From Takakia lepidozioides (Eukaryota > Streptophyta > Takakiopsida > Takakiales > Takakiaceae), in NCBI GenBank assembly GCA_030704615.1, contig CM060732.1, forward strand, positions 2,914,001 through 2,978,000: a stretch of DNA of 64,000 nucleotides, written 5' to 3'. Shown here in pieces: positions 44,101-53,869 of this stretch. The position numbers and the translations under genes are program-made. The notes beneath the pieces are model-generated. The model did not search any database and was not told where the DNA came from. It saw nothing but the letters and a program-made list of their open reading frames with translations. Positions within the stretch are counted from its first letter, which is position 1. Every line of letters starts with the position of its first letter.

Positions 44101-45850
44101 CACCTTGAGGATGACACACTCCACCATGTAATGCCAGCCAATGTGCTTGGCATGGTTCTGCTTGATGTACTCCCACCAGGCCAGAAGTCGGTGATTCCCG
44201 TCCCACACAAAGAACATTTTACCCGACATATGGCCGAAGTCTGGATCACCCTTCAGCGTCACCTCGAATTCGTCGTTGCGAGTGTGCCAGTGGGTATCCC
44301 ACGTTGACAATTCATCTGCAAGGCACACTCTCCAGTTCAGTACACGGAAGCACGGAAACAAACCAGAATGGAAACCGAAATGCGGCACCGCATTTCGAAC
44401 GTGCTAGGGAGGGTATGAGTATCTTACGAGTTGAGGTCCGCCATGGCATTCTTGAGCAGGGAGGAGTCTGCCGCCTTCACCTTGAGGATGACACACTCCA
44501 CCATGTAATGCCAGCCAATGTGCTTGGCATGGTTCTGCTTGATGTACTCCCACCAGGCCAGAAGTCGGTGATTCCCGTCCCACACAAAGAACATTTTACC
44601 CGACATATGGCCGAAGTCTGGATCACCCTTCAGCGTCACCTCGAATTCGTCGTTGCGAGTGTGCCAGTGGGTATCCCACGTTGACAATTCATCGGCAGTG
44701 GGTCCACGAGTTTTGCCGTCCTCATTCTCAATGGAAACGTAAAACGCTGCCGATCCCAGACGGTACCCTTCTCGAAATGCGAACTTGAGCTTATCCACAT
44801 CTCCGGGAAGGGCCTGCCTGACGATGGGAAGGGAGACCATGCGACAGAGTGGGATTCGAAGAGTCCGCTGGAATACCCTGCTGCCCAGAACTCTGCCAAT
44901 GCTACTGTGTGTCTCCTCCAACATGTCATGAGTCATGGGGCTCCTCCAAGTAAAGTCGATTGCAGCCGTTGTACCGCCCCTAGTGATGTTCACCACAATG
45001 TCCTGCCCTTCAATCATACCACCATCGAATATGGAAATCTTCACGTTTTTGTCGTCCACACCAATGCGAATGTCCCCATACAATGGAGAAGAGGAGCGCA
45101 CTCCTTCAGGAGAATAGGTCTCTCCGATGGAGTCCACCCACGTCCAGTGGCAGCAGTTCCACCGCAACAGCATAGCAGTGCGCCTTCTTCTGCATGGGTG
45201 ACCGTCGTAGCTGGGAAAATCGGAATCGAGGATGCGCAGGAGCCACGGACTCCTCAGACCAAGATCGTCACCCCGCTCGAAGGCGTAGTGGCCTAGGATA
45301 TACTCAAAAGCCACCACAATCGAACCAGTATCTTCTCTGTAATCTGTGTACCAGATAACAATGTCTCCCGATGTGGCCGAATACATTGCATAGTCGATGC
45401 CTCCAAATGGGCAGTTGTCCCGGTTCCGGAAGCACGGCATCCTTGCAAAGGAGGACCTGAGGACGACTTGGATGCAGATGACAATGACCTTGCGGACAGC
45501 TACGAAGCCCTTAGATTTTCGAAATGATGCGAAGCGGAAGAGCAGTCCGGCCTCCAATAATGGAGCATCTGGGTCCCACGTACCCACCGACGGAGGTGGA
45601 ACGTGTTCATCACGCCAGCGGTGGATGAACCCATACATCTTTCTCATCAACAAGTTATAGTTTCAGATTTGCCACCGAAGTCCATCCCCCCGAATGGAAA
45701 TTCGGCGCCGCATTTACATCGAAGAGGGGATGGACTTCATCGTGTCCAGTGGCTATCGGCCCACCTGGCAGTGATTGCCCATAGTTTGCATGGCAGGGTA
45801 GGAAACTGAAACGGCTACATTCATGCAGCAGCCAATCTTCATCGGTCCAG
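41187..45850 (-). CDS. ParB-like / DNA-methylase-like gene, copy A (multi-exon)
   Basis: Exons run right to left. About 45849-45740 (TDEDWLLHECSRFSF) precedes 45653-44428 (N-terminal region; then RIPLCRMVSLPIV and FFVWDGNHRLLAW, a ParB-type motif). Others lie at about 43933-43745 (VTENAYVHTHMAHMLYRV), 43650-43365, 43325-43155 (TRWLSIWNASESIR), 43078-42870 and 42719-41598, the last joining YMKYVLL to Lys-rich linkers, TKKQKQP and DMIILDIPGGEPVEG. The final one, about 41515-41222, reaches AFIQTIMETC and VLDLICGTG in a frame shifted near 41357. Order (ParB, DIP-G, then GTG) is that of bacterial/phage ParB-methylase fusions with a beta-class methyltransferase. The exon with the GIEGD motif is missing; a MULE terminus begins at 41155. 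Most introns are GT-AG and several hold palindromes. Function inferred only. Confidence 0.6.
43938..44692 (-). repeat. 378-bp tandem duplication of the ParB exon end in copy A
   Basis: Two nearly identical units (offset 378 bp) each hold the stretch from DELSTWDTHW through DGNHRLLAW to ADLNS, the GTAAG donor and the following intron with its palindrome. In the second unit the joint creates TTGCAG before ATGAATTG. If that extra exon were spliced in, the reading frame would hit TGA at once; skipping it restores NS-VTENAY. Confidence 0.85.
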
Positions 45851-45859
45851 GATCCTGTA

Positions 45860-46690
45860 GGGGGGAAATTTAAATGTGCCCTGGAGTGTTTGTGAGGAAT
45901 TGCAGCGTGAGCTTGAACTTTTTCCAGCCACCGCGCTGCTCATTTCTACAATTTGTCTGTCCGGATGAATATACCAGAGTAACCGGTATGAGAGTCATGT
46001 GTCAAGAATATACCAGAGTAACGCCATGTCGGACATTGGAATGCGGCGCCGCATTTCCATGCCGGACAAGGAAATGCGGTGCCGCATTTCAATGCCGACA
46101 TGAAAATGTATGAACCGCATTTCAGTGTCGGACAATGGAATGCAGTGCATCATTTCCGTCCAGGTACACAAAATACCAACACGGGTCTATAAATTGGACA
46201 GACAACGAGGTTGGCATTGCGAATGCGGCGACGCATTTCCAGCTTGGCAATGGAAACTTCTTTTTGGACAAGGGAATGCGGTGCCGCATTTCCGTCCAAC
46301 ACTTCGAAAAGTGTGACATTTCCGACCAGCGCGATGGAATGCGTTACCGCATTTCCGTGAGTGGGTCTGCAAAAGGACAAATTGCGATGTCCGTTCTGGA
46401 AATGCGGCACTGCATTTCCAATTCCGCCATCTCGACCTCCTTGTTCGACCTCTGTAAGCGTGGTGGCATCCATGCAATGAGCGGGAGAGGCCAAAACTGG
46501 CGTGTGGACAAAGGAAATTTTGGAAATGCGGCACCGCATTTCCAATCGGCCGATTACTTTTTACTGTGCCAACATTGAAATGGAAAATTTAGTCCCTCCC
46601 CTGTTTTGGAAAAGCGGTGCCGCATTTCCAAAAGAGGTTTTTAGAGTTGCCAAAATTTTGGAAATGCGGTGCCTCATTTCTGATTTTGGG
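45860..46690. repeat. Second palindrome array
   Basis: From about 46035 to 46680 some ten copies of the GAAATGCGGYGCCGCATTTC-type palindrome occur at 33-125 bp spacing. Starts lie near 46038, 46071, 46225, 46275, 46335, 46400, 46525, 46608 and 46660. Spacers differ. 45955-46025 carries a short direct repeat (GAATATACCAGAGTAAC twice). No gene. Confidence 0.85.
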
Positions 46691-46745
46691 AGCGTCGTGG
46701 TTTGGGCGATTGTGTGGCTGGAATGCACACTGGAGAGGGGTCACC

Positions 46746-47220
46746 CTTATTGCAAGCTCAAACAGTGTGCGGCCACGCACACTGTTTGAGCCCCCTTGTC
46801 TGCTTGTTTTTTGCTGTGAAAATTTACCTAGGGCCACTCTGGCAAGTTGAAACGACCCCTTATTGGAAGCTCAAACAGTGTGCAGCAACGCACACTGTTT
46901 AAGCCCCCTCTCTGCTTGTTTTTCTCTGTGAAATTGGGCCAAACAGGGCCAATATGCATGCTCAAAACACCCATAGTTGGTAGCACGACGAGTGTATGGC
47001 AACGCACATTGTTTGTGCCCCCTTTTTGGCCCCCTCTCTGCCTGTTTTTTTTGTGGGAATATGCCACATAGGGCCAAATATCATGTTCAAAACACCACTA
47101 TTTGGAAGTTGAAACATTGTGCCGCAACGCACAGTATTTTTGGCCCCCACACTGCTTGTTTTTTGATGAGAAATTGGGCCACATAGGGCCTGTCTGCCAT
47201 GCTCAAAACACCATCGTTTC
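46746..47220. repeat. Four ~120-bp tandem repeats with an ACAGTGTGC palindrome
   Basis: Units begin near 46746, 46861, 46976 and 47100. Each has a stem such as AAACAGTGTGC...GCACACTGTTT, then GCCCCC, CTGCTTGTTTTT, a GGGCCA phrase and CATGCTCAAAACACC. The first two stems are perfect; the later ones are decayed. The array ends directly before copy C. Confidence 0.85.
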
Positions 47221-47267
47221 ATGCCTCTCTCTTATATCAATTTGAATGAACAACTCTGCAGGAGAAG

Positions 47268-50200
47268 ATGCAAAGTGTGGCGGATGAGATCCCTTCGGGG
47301 CAGGGGAAGGAGATCATTGTTGATGTGGACGATGAGTTCTATGAAAGCAAAGCTGCTGAGATGCTGGGGGGTCAGAAGGTAAACTCTCAGCTTGTGGTGC
47401 AAAGTATGCTTTGCCCCGGGTGGGAGGTTGAAGATTCCCCTGTGTAGGTTGGTTTCCATGCCCGTCGTTCGTCCACCCCTCATCAAGGACATCCTGAAGC
47501 TGGAGGCCGAGTTTGTTCATGGGTATTTGGATGGATCCGCAGTCTTTTACGTTTCTACAAAGGATTCCAGAGGCAATGAGCTCCTTGTGGATGAGTCAAT
47601 CATGGACTCCTAGGATCCCATTTGGAGACAGGTGAACGAATCCTTCGAACTTCTTCTCTCCAGGAAACCTTCCACCCAGGCATTCTTAGGGAAGATGTTT
47701 CACGTTTGGGATGGCAACCACCGATTGCTTGCATGGATGGCTGTCATTGGGAGGCTGCACTCACAGGAGGAAGAATGACATTACTCTATTCGATCGATGG
47801 TGCTGGATTGTGACGGGAACATGATGGGTCTTCTGACGGCAATGAATGATGTGAACAAGTTGGTTTCTCATTCTACATGTTCCACTTGTGGTTCCGTGGT
47901 TCTTTGGTTCCAGTCCTCTGTTGACGGTCCTTGAATTTCATTCTGACTTTCACACATCATTCTGCAGAGGGACGGAGACATTGCATGTCAAAACGAATCT
48001 GGTTCACACACTGTACAAGATACAAAGGATCGGGCAGATGCCCTTGACCAACTTCAAGACCATCCTTTCAGCAGAGACGTACAAGAAGTGCGAAAGCTCC
48101 AAGACATCAGAAACGTGGTACTCGTTGACCCGTGAGGCTTTCATGGAGTATATGTACGCGGTGAGATACATCTTCCATCATCTGGCCTTTTGATATTCCT
48201 GCTTCCACATGTTTGTTTCTGTTTGTTTCCCTTGCCCTTGGGTTGATGCAACTCTCGTGCATTCCCTTGCAGCAAGACATTGCAGATGCAGGAGAGCGTG
48301 GCAAACTGGAATACTACAGCTCTACCCCTGAGAGAGAAGGACAGCAAAGGGCGTTGAGAGTCGCATCCAGAAGGAGATGACCGCCACATGAAGGACTATT
48401 ATGAGTGCTTTTGTGAAACAACTGAGAATTGCAGACCCAACCTTCGGACCAGAGTTCCTTCAAGAGGTGAAAAACCATTACAACAAGCCAGGCAAGCCGG
48501 AGATGGCCCAGGAGAAGTTACACAGGTTGTCTACTGCTGTTGTGTCTTCAAAACATAAGGTGAAGTGGCTACAGATATGGAACTCCGATCCCACTGTTAG
48601 GGATACCCACATGTTCGAGGTTTACTATTTCATGAGCAGAAACCATGAGCCATGAGCCATGAGCCGCATGAGCCGCATGAGCGGTGAGCCGAAGTCTAAG
48701 ACACGCGGATTTCATGAGCGGACTCATCCAAATTTGGAAATGCGGCAGATTAAACAAGTATTAAAATAATAGTTTTTTATTTGACCTTGCCGTTTTTGGA
48801 CGTTCCAGATCATGTAATGCGGCGAAGATATGTCGTCAGTATCAAGTTCACTCATGGTTTTTTAGATCCGCTCATGGAAATAAGTGACCGTGCAACGGGA
48901 AATCCAGTATACCACTGCAAAAGGACGTCGCATACTGGCCTGTATAGAGTATTCCGCGGTTTTACATGCCTTAACATTGGAATGAAGCTGACCCTTTTGC
49001 CGCGATTGAACCAATGGAGTCTGCACCAATAGAGTCTGCAGTACTTCACAATTCTGTCTTCTTCGGGTATTCGGCGGGAAAGGTTTGCAACTGAACTGGG
49101 AAATAAGGTGCCGCATTAGGGTTCACACGTGCGAAATTTCGGAGCGGTTTGGTGTCGGCGAAGGCCGCCTCTACCAGTACCTTCGACGATACTTGGAAAT
49201 GCGGCGCCGCATTTCCTTGTCGGAGGTCGAATGAGGAAAGCAAGTTTTTGGAAAGCAGAAAAACATGAACCCTCCAACATACAAAAATACATGCACGTGG
49301 AAACAAGTGAACGATATAGTAATATCTTAGTTCGAGCAAAACAGGTTACTGGTAGGCAAGACATATGTCGGACCTTTCTGTGGCCAGAGTCTGAGGTACT
49401 GGTAGCAGTACAGTTCTACAGTCGAAGTCCCATTGACAACGTGACTTGTATTCAGTAGGCACAGGGCTAAAGATTTGATTGCACAATCAGCACAGTAGAC
49501 GTGCTTCAAATGCAATTCATGTGGATCAATAAAAACCTCATTGTGCCCTCTTTTTATTCTATTCTGTGTCCATCGTTCCGAGAATGCGTCATTGCTCATT
49601 TCGTTTGGGATTGGGAGTGTGGGTGGATTTTGCAAGTGGCTGGTAGGCTGAAATGGGCCCCCATTGTACAGAGCAGTACCACCCTTCCATTCGCGAAACA
49701 TTGCCTTTCAATATATAATTCTAAATAACATTGCCGAACCTCCTTCATCGGGAGGTCCTTCTCCCCCTATGACCGTGGCACCCTAAACCCTATTCCCGCG
49801 GACACTCATTTCCGGAAAATAGTGCTGCTCATGTTTTTTTCCACACTTACGACTCTGCTCATGGCTCATGCCGCTCATGGCTCATGGCTCATGAAATAGC
49901 AGCCCCCCACATGTTCCCCAGGCCGGAGAAAGAGAAGAAGACCTAGTGTGTCATTCCTGTCAGTGACAATGTGCTCGACACATGGCTTCACAAGGCCACT
50001 TACTGGAGCCAGGTATGATGTCAATTGTTGTGTCACTTTCTTTTCGCTTTTTCTGTCATTCTTTTTCCATGTTACATTGGTTGTGATTGTTTTTGTGTTC
50101 ATTCTTGCTTCTGTATTGGTCTGCAGTTGGAGGAAAGGGCCCGGTCGGTTCTACATACGTAGCTGGCTGACTATGGGATCACCGTGACAGAACCGAAGGT

Positions 50201-52726
50201 CTCCTTCCAAGCATACATGAGGAAATGGAGAGCCACGGTGTGACAATCTTGTTTCTTCAGAGAGTTCAGCAAGGATGCTGGCATCAGTCGAACAAATGAG
50301 CTTGACGAGCAAGAGAAAGGAGAGTAAGCCTGGAAACGATGCCTTTACAGGTGCGAAATGGACTGTGCTTCTTTGTTTTGCATAGACATCATCCAACCTG
50401 TTTTTGGCTGGCTCAAATGAGTTTGTGGTGGAGTGTACTGTGTCGCATACTCTTTTAGGGGGTCTTCGTGATGGGGTGGAAAAGCTGGGAGACAATATTT
50501 GCATTGCATAATGAGGTTGTCTATGTTCCTGCAGGTACATAAAGTATGTTCTCATGGCAGAGAACTGCTTGGACAAACATCCTGATTTCGTGGACCTTTG
50601 GTTTGTCCCTGCTGGCAACCAGACCATGTTTACTATGGGGATCTTGCATGACTGGGGCCCAGACCATCTTTCTGCTTGTGGTTGGTATTTGGATTGCCCT
50701 GCTTCGGAGACCCCAGCTCGGGAGGTGTCTTTGAGGAGAGAGAATGAGCGTTTAGCAGCTACCGCCGCAGCAGTCGACCTCGACATTCATGAGAAAATTT
50801 GAGGACTCTTGTAGAGAAGGAGCCTCTCGCTCAGGATACACCAAGTAAAGGTAGAAAGGCAAAGGGCTATGTTGCTGGTGGTGTGGGGAAAGGAAGGGGT
50901 AGGGGGAAGGGGGCACAAGGGCAGGTAGGTGGGCAGGAAGTGTTGCAGATACTGGCCCTCTGGTGGTTGTCCAGCAGACTCCACCGCATGGTAGGGGATC
51001 CGGGAGAAAGAACAAGTGGGTGGTTGATCCCAAGGACCCGTACCATGCAGTGGAGCATCCCACGAGGGTCATTCGCCCTACCAGGTTGGAGATGGCCAAC
51101 GTTGGGTTCCTTGCCATGATGGAGTCCAAGAAATCTGATTACAAGGGCGAACCATCACCAGTGTGGGAGAGGATTGTGGAGTTCCTCGGCACGGTGCGTG
51201 TTGTCTTTTGCTTCTTGTCTATTGTGTGCATGGATCGTTTCAATCCTCTTGAGCATTCCATTGCATGCTTGTTTGCAGGCTAAAATGACCAAATCCTGGG
51301 TGAACGGGAAGGAGAAGCCATATGCAGCCGAACTCATCATCTTGGACATCCCTGATGGGTTGCCAGTCCCGGATGTCCCTCCAACGGGTGCTTGTCCAGG
51401 TTGGAATGCTTTTGATGAGCGCTACTAGCGGTGGATTTTCTCCTTTTGCAATTTCTTTCTGTCCGATGCAGGTGTTTTGGTGCTCATCCGGTCCATCGAC
51501 CTTCGCTGTCGCCGTGCACTTGCCAGCTATTTGAAAGCCTCCGGTATGAGGGTCGTGAAGACATGAAATTGTGTGAACAACATGTACCTGACGAAGGGGG
51601 ATCATCCCGGAGAGATGGTAAATCTGCCTTCTTATTCCTCTTCTTGGTGGTTCTCGGATGGAGTTGCATAAGTCGCTCAAATAAATATGTAGGGGCCTGG
51701 TTTTCAAGCTTCTTAGTTCCTTGTGTATGTCCTGTTCGCAGACTCGTTTGTTTGAAGCTGTTTGTCTCGTCCGAGTGCATCCACCTACGACTCCAGCCGT
51801 CATTACGGAGTTTGCCATCACTCATGGGGGCAAGTTCATAGACGAGAGGACAGATCCTCCCACGGATGACATGCACCACAACTACGTGGACAACAACGTG
51901 TGCTTGCGAAGGGGGAATGGGGTTCCTTGGAGAGGGGCCAGGGAGAGGAGCCCGGCTTTCATTCAGACGATTATGGAGTGCTGCACCTACACAGACGCCA
52001 GAGTTCTGGATTTGTCAATGGGCACAGGTTCGTCTCTTCAACATTCACATTTTGTGAGGTTTGTTTGACCTTGCACTTTCAACTCTTCCCACCGTTCCAA
52101 ATGTGTCTTCAATGTCTGTTTCCTTCATTGTATTCCACTGCAGGTGCCTCCTACCACGCTTGCAAGGCCAGTGCGCGACATCTCTTTGGGATTGAAGGGG
52201 ATGCCGAGATTTACAAGAACCTCCTGATGGGTTTGGGTGGACACACTTCTCAAGTCCTTCCGAAGCCCCTACCTGCTAATATTGATACAGGGGAGACTTC
52301 CGACAAGGAGCTGGATGACGACTTTGCCTGTGAGTAAGTTCAACCTGTGGATGCTTGCATTGTTGTTTCAATACCCATAATCACTATTCTTAAGGCAAAG
52401 TGCACATGGGAGATATCCTCTTCGTTGGACTTGTGCATTGCATCATTGTGTTCAAAATTGGTTTTCGTCCACTTGTGCAAGAGTCCGCATGCTTCCACTG
52501 ACCCTCCAGGGCTATCACACATTTTTGGACTTCTTTCAAGTCCTCCTCAGTCTTACATCCTACCTGTCTATGCAGAGGCACTCGCAGCAAGCATGTCCAT
52601 TCATGGCACTCGCAGTCCAACCATCGACGGCCGTGGTAGAAGATATGGTGTTGGGGCCGGAATATTTGTGGATGACATAGCACAGGAGGTCGATACTGAT
52701 TTTGATGACTGTAACACTTGATATGA
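47268..52726 (+). pseudogene. ParB-like / DNA-methylase-like gene, copy C, interrupted
   Basis: Exons in order: 47268-47592 region (KIPLCRLVSMPVVRPP after a frame break near 47420), then FHVWDGNHRLLAW at about 47695-47735 with Trp-to-stop changes at 47611 and 47776. Next come about 47970-48161 (LYKIQRIGQMPLTNF), 48273-48616 and, beyond a 1.29-kb insertion, 49917-50010 (VLDTWLHKATYWSQ). 50536-50802 (YIKYVLMAENCLDKHPD) is followed by 50960-51190 and 51281-51428 (ELIILDIPDGLPVPD). About 51742-52028 holds AFIQTIMECCTYTDARVLDL and SMGTG, and 52144-52337 holds ASYHACKASARHLFGIEGD. 52580-52726 is probably the last exon. VLDLSMGTG...FGIEGD fits motif I and the following acid of beta-class DNA methyltransferases. 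Several stops show it is dead, but it preserves the C-terminal half best. Confidence 0.65.
48617..49907 (-). mobile_element. Non-autonomous MULE-like element (1291 bp) with 9-bp target duplication
   Basis: Flanked by CACATGTTC at 48608-48616 and 49908-49916. Removing the insert and one duplicate joins the copy C exon so that TVRDTHMF continues as PRPEKEKK, matching copy A (SIRTMWSFPLEVSD). The ends are inverted: GAGGTTTACTATTTCATGAGC on the left, and GGGGGCTGCTATTTCATGAG as the reverse complement of the right, both followed by CATGAGC repeats. Left 810 bp match, inverted, the end of the autonomous MULE (39100-39903), so it is likely a deletion derivative moved by that transposase. It contains a GAAATGCGGCGCCGCATTTC palindrome at about 49196. 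Confidence 0.9.
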
Positions 52727-53335
52727 AGTTTTCTTTTGCTTTCATTCGGGGCCAATTTTGAAATGGGATGGTTGTGTGTCCTTGTTGTCATGTTTGCAAT
52801 GTGTGCATGGGATGCAAATTCATGGGAACAAACTATCGTTGGAGATGGGGTTGCATGGACTGCCCAGATTGTTCCTTCAATCTATTTAGTGTTTTGCGGA
52901 GCTCACAGGCTTGTGTGCATTGCAAAAACAAACAAACGTCTTTGGTTCGGGTAGAGCATTCTCGCATCATTTGCTCGTTGGTCTCCAAACCATTCCTGCT
53001 AGAAGAATGCTTGGTAAATCCATCATGATAAAGTCCACGTGATCAAAGAGCGTTCATGCATTCTCAATTCTGGTGAGCATCCATGATGCTCCCGCACATA
53101 CCTGGCATGTTCGCAAGGGTGGTGAGTAAGAAAAGATTTCGCAGGGATCCGCTTTGGATGATGTGAGTGTGCACTTGCTCACGACGTAGGCACATTCCAA
53201 TGCAAGGGCTTGGTATGTTGATAACGTCTAAATGGATGCAATGGATAGAAATGATGGATACAATGGATGCAACACATCCAGTCTGCATTCCTTGGAAATG
53301 GCTGATCAACCCGCGGTAATAGGTGACACCCGCGG
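52727..53335. other. Gene-free stretch after copy C
   Basis: No supported gene. It contains imperfect ATGGATGCAATGGATA-like repeats at 53230-53275. It probably represents 3' flank of copy C and the body of the element ending at 53441. Confidence 0.35.
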
Positions 53336-53339
53336 AAAT

Positions 53340-53441
53340 AGGCCCTGTATGCATGCTGACGTGGTGTGAGCCTGTGCTGGGCTCACGGTTTCCTAGGCTC
53401 ATAGACTCACGCCTCTGGGCTCACAAAATAGCACCCCCCAA
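53340..53441 (+). mobile_element. Divergent MULE-type terminus
   Basis: Ends GGGCTCACAAAATAGCACCCCCC, close to the GGCTCATGAAATAGCAGCCCCC of the other termini, with GCTCAC repeats in place of GCTCATG. A phrase with CGCGGAAATAGG precedes it as in the others. The left end of this element was not identified. Confidence 0.5.
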
Positions 53442-53665
53442 GCCTGGCAGCCCTGGAGAAGGACAAAGAGGTGCATGGGGATATCATCAAAACTGGAATT
53501 GTACCAAATGTCAATCTGAACACTGCCTAGGCAGCTCTGGAAAAAGGGAAAGAGGTCCATGGCGACATCTTCAGAGCTGGAATTGTACTAGATGTCATTC
53601 TAAACAATACCTTGGTGGACATGTTTGCAAAATATGGGTGCATCTAGGATGCAAAGCCTAGTTAT
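53442..53665 (+). pseudogene. Pentatricopeptide-repeat (PPR) gene fragment
   Basis: In one frame it reads AALEKDKEVHGDIIKTGIVP, a stop, then AALEKGKEVHGDIFRAGIVL and NNTLVDMFAKYGCI, again followed by a stop. This is the hallmark phrase of plant PLS-class PPR proteins (LE.GK.VH..I...G..., N.LVDM.AK.G.I). The first part is duplicated directly with a period of about 102 bp. It starts right at the MULE-type terminus, so it was either the target or a captured piece. Not functional. Confidence 0.75.
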
Positions 53666-53669
53666 CATT

Positions 53670-53745
53670 CCTGACGTGACGTGGCGCTGACACGTCGGCC
53701 GTCACGTCCGACGTACGTCACGTCACGTCGAATCCGGACGTTTAC
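53670..53745. repeat. Cluster of ACGTCA/CACGTC motifs
   Basis: At least nine TGACG/CGTCA units in 75 bp (GTGACGTGGCG, GTCACGTCCGACGTACGTCA). They are partly palindromic. In plants such motifs bind bZIP factors, but no gene is placed to use them, so this is more likely repeat sequence. Confidence 0.5.
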
Positions 53746-53869
53746 CCATGTAATTTTTTTTACATTTCACTTTTACGATTTACTTCTACCCTTTGTTATG
53801 ACATGGCAGCCACGGTGTAAAACAGACGTGGCCAATTATTAATATTTATTAATTTAAAAAAAAAATACG

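Noticed and set aside
44907-45660. Plus-strand frames opposite copy A (with resemblance to the copy B tail near 45400)
   Set aside because: The minus-strand frame is 409 codons long and continues into the ParB motif; a plus-strand piece at 45400-45525 resembles copy B but I could not decide that it is a separate exon.
53670-53745. bZIP enhancer
   Set aside because: Dense ACGTCA words, but no gene start nearby and the block adjoins a satellite.
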